DNA from: Ceraceosorus guamensis
Taxonomy: Eukaryota > Basidiomycota > Exobasidiomycetes > Ceraceosorales > Ceraceosoraceae
NCBI RefSeq assembly: GCF_003144195.1
Contig: NW_020290105.1
Coordinates: 1 to 46,910 of the forward strand
Direction: 5' to 3'
Length of the DNA: 46,910 bases
Positions 33,435 to 43,895 of the stretch are shown here, in pieces. The notes below the pieces were generated by a model, which was not told the DNA's origin, did no database searches, and saw only the letters and a list, made by a program, of their open reading frames with translations. The translations under genes and the position numbers were made by a program. Position 1 is the first letter of the stretch. Every line of letters begins with the position of its first letter.

Positions 33435-33965
33435 ATGCGTTCCATCGCTCCCATCCTTTCGCTGGTGATTGCCTTCGCGATGGCCACCTACGTCCAGGCA
33501 CAAATGCCGAACAGACGCCTATTCAGTGAGTGTCGCGACCCGGTGCGCGTGCAACGAGGTGCGATTTGACGCTGACAGCATCACCCTTCTACCTTGCAGG
33601 GATTGAATATCCCGCAGGTCGCCGCGCAGACGCCAAAGCGTGGTGGCAAGGTGCTTGCTCGCTCGTCCTTCAAGACAAAGATTTGGCTTTCAACAACTAC
33701 TTTCGCGTCATGAAAGACGAATCGAAGACGTACGGTGTGGGTCAATGCGTGTCTGGCAACGAAGTGGGGTGAGCGAATGATGTGCTTGGCTAGTGCGTGC
33801 GAGCATCGGTGCAGCGGCTTACTTCTTCTGCGCTATGCCCTTCACACTAGCCAAATCGACCCCAAGAATGCGGGCGATATCGCCGCGCACGTCGTCACCA
33901 AGACGCATGTACCAGAGGTCCTCGAGCGCCTCGGAAAGGGATGGAGCATTCACCAGACCAATTGA
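33435..33965 (+). CDS. Small secreted protein C (effector-like paralogue)
   Basis: Three exons (33435-33525, 33600-33768, 33851-33965; 91, 169 and 115 nt) encode 124 aa. The signal peptide is residues 1-22 (IAPILSLVIAFAMATYVQA). The mature part has two cysteines, C50 and C80, 30 residues apart as in protein A. The core is AKAWWQGACSLVLQDKDLAF-NNYFR, and VPEVLERLGKGWSI matches the A C-terminus. Introns are again in phase 1 and phase 2, though the exon sizes differ. It is the most diverged of the three, with a shorter N-terminal arm and a longer C-terminal exon. The function is unknown. The stop lies 284 bp from that of the convergent transcription-factor gene. Confidence 0.78.
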
Positions 33966-34249
33966 GGCACCCAGCTCGAAACGAAAGACTAAATCCAGAC
34001 GTGCGCGGCGACAATCTGTGCCGTTCGGATCACGCGCATCTTGACATCCTTTGTACTTGCAAAGTTGATAGGGCGCGTCCCCTCTGCCCGCCAAATGGTC
34101 GATGTCATTAGCGTCCTCTCGCATGGTCTAAATGCGTTTGGTGTATAGGGGTGTTCGTATCGTTTCAGTCGACTCCTCCATGGTGAATAGCACGTCGCTG
34201 ATCACGTCGCTATAGGGCGGTCGTGAGACTGTACTGTGATCCCATGAAC

Positions 34250-37200
34250 CTAAGGCACAAAGTGTTGTTCGGGCGAAGCTGACGCGTGAGGCGTGCGAGG
34301 CGTCGGCGGCTTGTGCTGCTTCCAGCCAGTACTGGAGCTGTCACCACTCGGTATCCACTGCAGGTGTGGGAGTGGAGGGGGTGCACATGTATCATGTGTC
34401 AAAGGATGCCGATACTGAATAGTTGGCGAGAGGTGCAGGGCACTGTCCGTGGGGGGAACAAAGCAGTGTTGCGGGGATTGCAGCATCGGCAGTGCGGCTT
34501 GATCTGGGTGCCGCAAAACAGCAGACGGGGGTGCAGATTGCGGTAGTGGCAGAAGAGGAAGTTGAGTAGCACTGCTGCCCGAATGCAGCCCACGACCGCT
34601 TTCTGTCTGGGTCGCGAGGACGACATCGTTCGCAGACACGATGGGACCGCGCTCCAAGCCTGCGAATGCTGGGTCGGAAGAGATGCTCAAGTCGAGCTCT
34701 CGAGTAATGGTGTCAAATGATTCTGGAAGAAGCATACACTCTTCGAGACCGAAAGAGTCTATCCAGGGTCCTTGCCCTTCGCGCATTGATCCGCGGACCT
34801 GGGAGAAGATGACGTCGAGCTGCGAAGGACCTTGTCTCCAAAGCCAGTCATCGACGTTTCCAGGAAGAACGTAAGGAGTGAATTCGTGCCGAGTCGGTGG
34901 CCGCACGTTCGTCGAAGTCTGTCACGTGCCAAAATTGTAGCCTTGAGCCGAACCCCATAGAGGGCGTACATCAAAATGCTTACCTGAGGAATGATGTCGC
35001 CATGGGAGAGAGCCGCAAGCATTGCGTCTTCGTCGGCAGCATTGATAGGCCCCCTATTAGCTTGGGGTCGAGCTTGAGCGTGAGAGGAATCCGGTACTGA
35101 TGAAAGAAGATTCAAGACTGGTCGAACGATGCCCAACGAATTAGGGACACAATTTAGCTGATGAGGGTCGTCGAGTCTACTCACGCTTCCTCAGCTGTGG
35201 TTTGGACTTGCAAAGAGCATCCAGCAACTTGTAACCTGCGAGAGCAAGCGCGACATCAAAGTGCGAGTCGATACAGCCCATGTCGGTCAATGGAATGACT
35301 CACCGACAGCGGCAAGTTCGTTGTGAGGCGCTCGCTCCTCGAAAAGTTTGAGAATCTTCCGCACAAGGTCTTCGCGTCAGCCCGCGTTTCGGCGTCCTCT
35401 GGGCAGAGGCGCGTCTTTGCTCACCTCACGAACTTGTTCCAATGACCAAGACTTGTCAAAGCTATCCAAAACTGGATCGTCTCCGTCGTCTTGCACCAGC
35501 AGAGCGATGAAAGTAGTGGCAGCTGCAAAGAGCGCGAACCTTTAGTGCGCGCGAGTCGTTTCGGCATGCATCTCTCCGGCTTACCAGAGTAGAGCTCCTG
35601 ACAATGAAGCAGTAAGGGGACGTTGCGATGGTGATCGAGACTAAAATCTTTCCTGTACAAAGGGGAGTCGTGGCTGCATCGGCAAGTGAGGCGAAGGCTT
35701 CGAGACGAAGGGGCTCACATCGTTGGCAGCATCTTCGTGACAGCACCAGCCGAGTCGAGTGCTCCGATGCGAAGGCGAACGGGTGCCGCTCTATCCGTCA
35801 AGAATGGTCGTAGGAGGACGTTGCGTGCATACTGGCTCTGGCTCTCCATAATGAGTGCAGGCGTGACCAAGCGCAGCACGGTTGGATCGCCTAGCGCTCT
35901 ACCTCTCTGCACATTGTCAAAGCGAAAGTACTCGGGCAGCTCGTTTCGAACTTTGACGCATTCTTCGTCGAGCGACATGGCTTTGGAATAACGTTCGCCA
36001 GCGGGGAGCTCCGCCATGACGTGGATGAAGCTGAGGATCTTCGAGACGACGTTCGAGCTTCCATGCATGGCGACTTGATAGTCATGCACGAACACGTTTG
36101 CAATGTCGTTGGAAACCTCGTCTAGTGGCCGAACAGGGAGCACAGCACCGGTGTGGACGTCGTAGCGATCGTCTGGCAGGTATTCGGCCTGAGAGGCAGT
36201 GCGGCTTCCGCGATCAGCACTGCGCATTGCGCTTGAGCTCCATGAAGGTCAGCAACGCACTCGGCACACCTTGAAAGACTCGGCGCTGATGTCGCAAGGT
36301 CGTCGCTGGCGAAGAGCAAACCCTGGGCCGAAGCACTAGAGCCGCTGTGAGCCTGCACGAGCGCTTGCGGAATGCATTCCTTACTCACAACGATCCCAGG
36401 CAAACAACTGCCATGCCGCACGTCGGTACATTTCAGTCTTGAACGGGCTGTGAAGGGCGGGGCGGTGGTAAAATCTAACACAACCTGGCACGACAAGAAG
36501 CATAGCCACCCACCTGACCGGTCGGAGCCACTTCGTCTCATTGAAGAGGCGCAAAGCGCTTGCGCAGCGCAAAGCGTTGCCTAGGCGAAAGTACGCCGAC
36601 GCAATGTCGCTTCGTTCCGAGTGTACGCAATGATACATCACTAGGATCGTCTCGACTTGCAAGCGCTGGAAAAGGTTGTCGGCCGATGTTGTGACGCTGC
36701 CTAGACGTCGATCGAGTATTTGACCCGCGAGATCCGCGTACTGAGGATACTGACGAGGCAGCAAATCTGCTTGAACGCCTTGCGAGGATGGCAGGTATCT
36801 CGACATACTGATGGTCGCAAAAAGACAAGCGACGAAGAGTGGCGACACGGGCTTGTCGTACAAGACAAGGGCCTCAAGAGTAGTCTGAAAGGATCGCCAG
36901 TGAATGCCAGGTGTGGACCACATGTGTCTGTAAATTACCTTTGCACAGACCGTCATGGTCTCGAGCGGGCCGGGCAGCAGATGAGCAATGTCACGGTGCG
37001 ATATCGCATCTGCTTCGAAAAGAACTCTGCGCTCGCACTCGAGCTGACGCAAGGTGGCGACTTCCGACTTGAGTTGGGCATTGAGCAGCTCTTGTGCTTG
37101 AAGTCGACCAGCAAGGATCGCCTCTGACTGTTGCGGGCTACCAGACGGCATACTTGTAGGCCCCCGCGGTTCCGCACTTGCCGCGTGGCATCGTTGTGCG

Positions 37201-37773
37201 TCGGTCCGGGGGGAGAGAGCGCTGGAAGATTCTCGCTTGCGCTTTGCGCCTCCGTAAACAGCACCGATGCCGGCGCTGTCATACTCGTGGTTTTGCGTGC
37301 CTAATGATCCAGCCGGCCAGACGTTGCTGATGGCGCGCTGTGCAGCAGATGGACGCGATGTCCCTTTGCTCCTGCCGGCCGTCGTTGCCCCTTCAGGAAG
37401 CTCGTCGCAGGTGTAACAGAGGTACTCTGTGCCGCGCAAAACGCAAGACGAGCAGGGCTGCAGGAGTAGGAAGAAGGCAAAGTGAGAAGACAGCTGGGAA
37501 TGACTCGTCCCGCGCTCCAGCCGCACGTACGCACAGCATTGCGATCACATTTCGACTTGCGTTTTCGGCTGCGCGTGTAACGGGCTGAACGTGAGCAAGC
37601 GATTGCTGGAAGAAGACCCAGACGGGCAGAAGGCTCGCGCACCATGGCAGACAGCTCATCTTTGGACTGTCTTTATCCACTCCGGCAACTTCTTGTGGTG
37701 CCGGATTCTGCGTTGGACTAAGATCTCCGCCTGTACCTGGAACCGATGTTCCCGCCATTGCAGACGGACCCAT
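34250..37773 (-). CDS. Zn2Cys6 fungal transcription factor
   Basis: Twelve exons encode 920 aa: 37773-37643, 37568-37535, 37457-36514, 36447-36389, 36322-36270, 36188-35719, 35652-35585, 35522-35425, 35355-35304, 35235-35185, 35117-34984 and 34918-34250. The zinc cluster is CLPCRKRKSKCDRNAPC then SSC, with cysteines at 41, 44, 51, 57, 60 and 69; this C-x2-C-x6-C-x5-C-x2-C-x8-C spacing is classical. It is split over three exons, the middle one only 34 nt. A helical segment follows at about 155-180 (SEVATLRQLECERRVLF). The fungal-specific TF domain includes RLFNETKWLRPVSPFKTEMY-RRAAWQLFAWDR. The tail is Pro/Ser/Gln-rich, suggesting an activation region. It is a nuclear DNA-binding regulator with unknown targets; the adjacent secreted-protein cluster and CoA ligase are candidates by position only. 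Intron 36513-36448 (66 nt) has no stop and keeps frame if retained. Confidence 0.92.
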
Positions 37774-40700
37774 GTTCAGAATGGGCTCAAGCTTGCTTGT
37801 GGAGATGTCAGTAGTCTGTACCCCTTGTAGAGCCTCTGTCGAGAAGAGGAAAGAGCTTCAGGCCGAGGCGTGCGTCACACATTTGCCAGGAAGGGCTTGG
37901 AGCATTGTAGAAAGCCCACGGAGGGGGCTGTGCAAGTATCGGATCGAGGCTGGAGGGAGGAGTGATGGTGGATTTATAAGAAACTCTTGCAAAGATTTTG
38001 ACGCTGCCTGTGATGTGATACATGACTCAACACTGGAATCATGGCCCCGCCGATCGTTCATCGGAGCAAGAAGAGGGAGAGGGCAAGACTTGCATTCAAA
38101 TCCTGTGTTGTGTCTCAAATCTGGGTGTTGCGTGGTCCATGCAAAGGCATGCGTCGAGCGCTCAGGAACGCCGCGCCACCGTCGGTGTCTACGCTTGATG
38201 AGGCCAGACTAGCCAATGATGAGTGGCAGTGATCATGTGCCGCCGGTCGACGCGCGAGGAGGGCTCGGTATGTGATGTTGTGTGCAACCGAGGGCGCACT
38301 ATTGAAACTTAAGACTGCCACACCACCTTGGCGGGAAGAGCCAAGGCTGCATGTTCAGGTACTCAGAATGCACGTCATGACTGACGAGGTTGTTGTGGCG
38401 GCCGCAAATGAAGCGCGGTACGAGCACGTCTCCGCGATATCCTTGCGAAAACTCTACGCGTTTGCGTACTTTGCCAAGACTTTTCTAGCAACGCATTTGG
38501 TGGGCCCTCGCACTGTGAAGCGGGTTTTGCGTGGTTGTCTTGGGTGTGAAATGCTTAAGCGAATGTTCTTGATCTTCGCGGGTGCGCCAATGAAAGCGGA
38601 CATCGTCGAGCTCAGAGACATCTTCGATGTTGAGATTGCCAGTTTAATTGACTGGCCTTCGAAAGTGGCTGTGTGCGATATATACTACCTGAAATCAACG
38701 CCGGTCCTTTGGGAAACGACTTGGCGGTTCACCCAGCGAAATCGCAGAGAGCTGGTCCCTGCGCTCCTAGATACGAATGATCGCTGCACGTAAACAGCCA
38801 ACGGGACCTATCGTCTGCGCAACCGTGGCCAATGAGCGTGTGAAGGGTCAATGGCTGCGCGCGTCGGCTCCGAGTGGCGGCCAAGAGGAGGGAAGAAAGA
38901 GCCCAAAATTGGGGTCGGGTGGGGTGGACACGTTTTCTGGAGGTATCAAGCACTGTGGAAGATAGAGGTAAGATGGCGATCCTGCGGGAAAAGGTATTGC
39001 CGCTCCCGACCTCGGGGAACCAGTGGCCCGTCGAGCGACCAGGGTGCTGTGACGCCTGATCTCACGTGCTAAGTGGCGATTGCTCAGCGCTGCTGGCTAT
39101 CCGTATCTCATGCGGCGGCCTCGACCAGGCGAGAAGTCCAAAGCGTGGCAGTGCCACGAAGCGTGGTCCAAATCAAAGCCAAGACGTTGTGCGTAGCATT
39201 GAAGGCCTGGTCAGCGTTGATAGAATCAGGGAGGTATTTGATGCCCAGATCCATATCTTGCGCACAGCCACGCACACTGCTCTCTCCCTGTGCGTGCTTG
39301 GGGTGGAGCTCGACCATGCTGAGTCAGGAGGTGCTGTGGAATGTCGCCTCTTCGTATCACCTTGTCTTGCCTGACCGAGTTCCGGTCGTGTGGCACCCCT
39401 CGCAACTGTGCTCAGTGCAATCTAATGTGATAGGCTGACTTATTCGTCGCTTTGAGACACGGGACCTGGGTAACGGGGGTTTTCTAGAGGCTCCACGTGA
39501 AGCCGCTTGCTGAGTACGCGAGGCGTACGTGATCTGCTTGCGCTGTCGTCGCCGCTCTTTCCGGCCGCGCGTGCGGAAATGATCTGTACCGCCACAGTAT
39601 GAAGGAACGACTACAGGGAAAGTCTTGTTGTCCGGTGCGGATCGTCGCTTCCTCGTCGCGCCAAGGCTGCCCGATCGAGCAGCGGTACATGATACGCGTC
39701 AAGCCTATTGACTGAAAGCACAGCGGTGCCCTTTGGTGGACGGCTCAAGTTGGAGCAAACTGCTGGTGCTCACTAGTCTGAGGTCGCCATCACATGACGC
39801 ACACCTCCGACCGATCAGACTTGCGTGGCAAAGATCCTGGTGACATGACGCAGCTGCAGTCGCATGACATCCAGAATTTCGACGATTGCTTCGAGGCAAG
39901 TCACCAGTGGTCAATCTCGGTGCACCCCGGTCTCACCTCGCGGGAGCTGTGTTGCCCCGAACCTCGACCGACAAGCATTCACCAACTTTGTGATTACGCG
40001 GCGCTTGTTCTCCCCCTGCTCATCCAGATCTGGACAGAACGACACCGTATTATTGCGCTGTGAATAACAGCTCCCTCTAGATCGTCGCATTTCCGGAAAC
40101 GGAACACGTTTTGAGGCGGTGGATGAGCTCAGCAGCGCCACTCACTTCGACGAGTATTGATGCCATATCCGGCCAAGCAATCGCGAGTGGTTGATCTGCG
40201 CATCCCACTTGGCAGACACTGTAGCTGCTCGCTGCCAAATCCAGTGCTTCTGAAAGCGCGGGTTCCGTACTTTTGCGCTTGAGATGGGCCCCATCCCTTG
40301 ACACTTGTCTAAGCTGATGGTTGATGTGAAGAGTAGAGTTCCCTTCGGACGCATACATGCACCCTTTGTTGACGTGGGAAACTCATCAACCTCTTGGCGC
40401 CTACCGATAAGCGAGCAGGTTGGCTTTGTGACGTGCACGTGATGATGCCACACCGCGCCGCATACACGTGATCATCAAAATTGTGCAGGCTGGGCTAGGC
40501 GACCGTCCACAAAGTTGAATTCACGATTTGATCCCAAGACACGCGTTGGAGTCGTGAGTTGTGACTTCAATCTCACCACTCACGGCTCACGGCTCACGGC
40601 TCACGACACTCTTCTGTCTCCTCCGGCTTGCGAGTATCTCACCCCCACACCTTCGATACACCTCTATTTGGATCTCACCTCCTCTGCCTTCCGCTGCAAG

Positions 40701-40990
40701 AAGACTGTCAGCCAGACATTAGTGTGGAGATAGGCGAGTGGCACATCATCCTCTCGCCCTTTTTGGCCGACCCCGGCGGAATCGCATCCCTTGGTTAGGT
40801 GAGTCAAAGCGAAGGGTGCGTTATGCGACTTGTATCTTCACTTCTAAAACACCTCTGCGCTACGTCTCGCGATACTGTGTAGGCATTCCATACGCCATCA
40901 CTCAGAGAGCGGAAAACAGCGTCGAAGCTGCCAAGGACTCACCAAGGGCCGACTATCCATCAGACTATTCATCCGCTCAAAGCCTACACA
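37774..40990. other. Long intergenic region, divergent promoters
   Basis: 3.2 kb between the starts of the transcription factor (-) and RPB12 (+). The longest open frame, 38272-38793 (+, 173 codons), matches no family I know and no splice partner is evident, so it is not called. A 7 bp tandem repeat and an AGTCGTGAGT box lie at 40550-40606. The last 120 bp before RPB12's leader are C/T-rich. Confidence 0.6.
40579..40606. repeat. (CTCACGG)4 tandem repeat
   Basis: Four consecutive 7 bp units, the last ending in A instead of G. They sit 20 bp after an AGTCGTGAGT box, whose complement shares the CTCACG core. Confidence 0.93.
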
Positions 40991-41233
40991 ATGTCGTACA
41001 GCGGGCAGTCAGGCGCGGCAGCATTCACTCAGGGAGGAGGAGGTCAAGGAGGATCAGGCTTTGGAGGTGCATTTGGAGGAAGCAGGCAACAGACTGCGAT
41101 GGAGTACATCTGTGCAGATTGCTCTGCTATCAACGAGATCAGACCACGAGAGCCAATCAGATGCAGAGAGTGCGGTCATCGTATCATGTACAAGAAGAGG
41201 ACGAAGCGTATGCTTCACTTCGAGGCTAGGTGA
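40991..41233 (+). CDS. RPB12: RNA polymerase I/II/III subunit Rpb12 (ABC10-alpha)
   Basis: A single open frame of 80 aa with ATG at 40991 and TGA at 41231. The C-terminal 45 residues are a zinc ribbon: C41-x2-C44 in YICADCSA and C58-x2-C61 in [11 protein letters not shown]. The highly conserved tail [15 protein letters not shown] matches Rpb12/RPABC4 of all eukaryotes. This subunit is shared by the three nuclear RNA polymerases and sits at the Rpb3/Rpb10 side of the core. The 36-residue N-terminus is Gly/Gln/Ser-rich and low in complexity, as is common in fungal versions. Confidence 0.95.
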   Translation: MSYSGQSGAAAFTQGGGGQGGSGFGGAFGGSRQQTAMEYICADCSAINEIRPREPIRCRECGHRIMYKKRTKRMLHFEAR

Positions 41234-42023
41234 TCGAGTGTAGGCGGGTGGAGGTCAGGTGCGAAAATAGCATCGAATCCTGCAAGGATCAGGACGCAGG
41301 ATGGTATAGCGTCATCACGACTATCGCCCAGCGCCGACAAATCCGTCGCCACTAGGCAGACTCTAATATCCGACCTCCGCAAGCAAAGGCACAATCGTCA
41401 CCAGTCTCAGCCTCTTTATGAGCGGTATGCGACTCCTTGGACGGTCTTTCGACTTCATTCGAGGCAGCTTCAGATGACCAGCCACCAAGTTTCTGTGTCC
41501 CAAGTACTTTGAAATAGGGATACATGCGTCATCGGTCACGAGAGGAAAAGAGTGTGCGCGCATCCGTATCCGTCTTGGAGCAAAATGGAAGCATTTACGC
41601 TCGGGGACCGTCTTACCTGAATGCTCGAGACCGGGTAAGTCGTCTGCACAGAAGCGCTCGGGCGCGTCAAGACAGCCCGCACAGGTGTCGGGAGAGCGCC
41701 TGCTCGATTCAGAACGTTAAAGGCCTTCGGGCGGGAACGAGCGTATGCTTCACTGTCGCGCTCGAGCGTTGCACGCGCCCTTGAACAAGGCCCGGAGATC
41801 GGGACAGCCGAGCCTGAAGCAGTCAGCTGTGACGCCGCGGGAACAGCGCCTGTGATCAGCCGTGTGCACAGCCAACCTTTGGGCCTTGGCACGTGTGGTG
41901 GCTTTTGCGCCGCAAATCTCAGGACGGGATGATCATTTGCGTGACATTAAGCGGCAGACGCATCGTGTGTGTGGGATTTGCAGGCAGCGTGATCCAAGAG
42001 CTGGTATGGAAGCATTCTATAGC
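41234..42023. other. Intergenic, convergent 3' ends
   Basis: 790 bp between the stops of RPB12 (+) and EB1 (-). A 118-codon frame at 41536-41892 (-) resembles nothing I know and is not called. No repeat is seen. Confidence 0.6.
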
Positions 42024-43241
42024 TCAGAAAGTCTCCTCCTCATCCCCGAGAACACCCTTCGGTCAGCCATGGAAGAAGTTTGGTGTCAATGCGCGCTGAC
42101 GCAACAAGGGGAACTGGCTTGGAGACTCACCTCCTGCCCCTCTGGCACCTCGAAGCCTTCCTCAGTCGAGTATAGAATCGCCTGGATCTGCTTGAGCGTT
42201 TCGAGCTCGAGATTGTTATCAGCCGCGGGTTCCTCTCCAGTCTCGAGCAGCTCGAGTCGACCCTGGACCAAAACCTCGATGTCGCGAAGCTGTGCATACA
42301 TGCAAGCGAATCAGCAAACCTTACCAGCGCTACTGGCATGCTCTCGTGTTCGGCCATGTTCGGCTATAGCAAAGCACTCACCTTGGCAAAGTAGAAGTCG
42401 CGCTCCTTCTCGAGCGAGTCTACGCTCAACTTCATCTCGTCCATCTGACCAGTCAGCGCCGCGATCGTCTCATCCGGAATACCTCTGGCGCCAGCTGCGC
42501 CAACTCGAGCTCCTCTGGTCGCGCTGGCAGCCGCACCTCTCACTGGCGCTCTCGTAGCAGCAGCGGCAGGTCTCGTCGCGGCCGGTCTAGTAGCAGCGGC
42601 AGGAGCACGTGCAGCCCCGCCCAAACGCGCACCTCCTACAGTCGTCGCCCCCAAAAGAGGTGGTGGGGCTGCTGGCGCCCCTCCCCTCCTGGCCTCTGGG
42701 TCATAATCATCATCTGGCATGTGCGCATCCCAGTACTTTTTGAGCCATTGAAGAAATTCCAAGTTGTCTTGCATCTTGCACTTGATCAACCTCTCCACCG
42801 GAATCGGCTGCGGAGTTCATGACGGGACGCAAGGGTCAAGTCAGCTCGCTTCGCGACCTCCTTGATGCTTTTCGTGAGCTTCAGTTGGACTTGGCATCGC
42901 CTCGCGTCACGCACCTTGTCGATTCGGTTCTTCTTGAACGCCTCCTGCATGACCTTGTAGTTGTTGACATATTCGTACTCGGCCTTCGCTGCGAAGTTGA
43001 GCTTGTGAAGAGGAACGTTGCGGTAGATGCTGTCGATGACCTGTGTGTATGCGGCACCTAGGGGGAAATATGGAGTGAAAGAAGTCAGGACGCTGCTGTT
43101 CCCACCTCGCTGCAAGAGCGTCGAGCGCGCAAGCTACTCCTCGTCACGCAACGCACCCGTGCCGCACTGTTCCACCTTCGTGTAACCGATTTGCAACAAC
43201 TCGTTGAGCCACTGGATCAGCTCCGTGCGTGATTCGCCCAT
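42024..43241 (-). CDS. BIM1: EB1-family microtubule plus-end protein (Bim1/Mal3)
   Basis: Five exons (43241-43157, 43057-42915, 42807-42382, 42289-42131, 42056-42024) encode 281 aa. An N-terminal calponin-homology domain spans about 1-115: MGESRTELIQWLNELLQIGY, GAAYTQVIDSIYRNVPLHK, then DNLEFLQWLKKYWDAHMP. A linker rich in Ala, Arg and Pro with repeated TRPAA units follows; it is basic and could contact tubulin. The EB-homology coiled coil carries the hallmark ERDFYFAKLRDIEVLVQ. The last 33 nt exon adds GVLGDEEETF, an acidic-aromatic tail like the EEY/F that recruits CAP-Gly proteins. EB1 tracks growing microtubule ends and recruits other plus-end factors. The final exon was chosen because it is in phase and gives this expected tail; its acceptor (GAAG) is not strong. 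Confidence 0.93.
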
Positions 43242-43895
43242 CCTTGTGAGAGCCTCGAGGCAGCCGTTGGATATGAGATATCGTGAAAGTGTTTCAGGGG
43301 TCGCAGTCCATAGACTTGGGCCTTTGATGACGTTGACGCTGCTCGACGCTCCCTATGTGGACGTGAGTCACGAGTTTTGATTGCGCTGATGGGAAGGTTG
43401 GATTCGCCCTCGGGAAATGGCGTGCCAAGACGCGCTCTCTGGTGTGTTGTTGTGCTCGTGCGCGATCGACATCACACGGCACCCACGCAAAGCTCGACGC
43501 GCCAGACGCGGGGCGCAAAGCCCACGTGGCTGGCTCGAGCCGAGAGCCTAGCGCGACGCATACATACAAGTAGTATACCCGTGATGGATGGATCCACTCA
43601 TTCACGACTCTTGACCCCCAAGAGCCTCGAGGTCGTCTGAACTCACGACTCTCACTCTCGACTCATCCATCAGCTGGTCTTCGATCTTTCAGCCAGCCCA
43701 CAAAGGACCACAGCAGCTGATGCGAGGCAGAATGCCCCGTCCAGCTTTTGACCCTCCCGTCCCTCGCACCATCTTGCACTCAATCCACTAGGCGAGTTGC
43801 TGTTGTAGAGGGGGCAATGGGTACCCCCGTCCCTCCTCGTCGATTCGCTGCAGCTGGCCAATCGACCAATCCCTGCAAGAGGTCTTGGTGGAACT
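43242..43895. other. Intergenic region upstream of EB1
   Basis: 654 bp with no supported gene. It carries AGTCACGAGT at 43366 and ACTCACGACT at 43641, two copies of the recurring decamer family. Confidence 0.65.

Noticed and set aside
41862-42557. 231-codon plus-strand frame with a CGICRQRD stretch that looks like a zinc motif
   Set aside because: Antisense to EB1 exons; Cys spacing fits no known finger and the frame has no other support.
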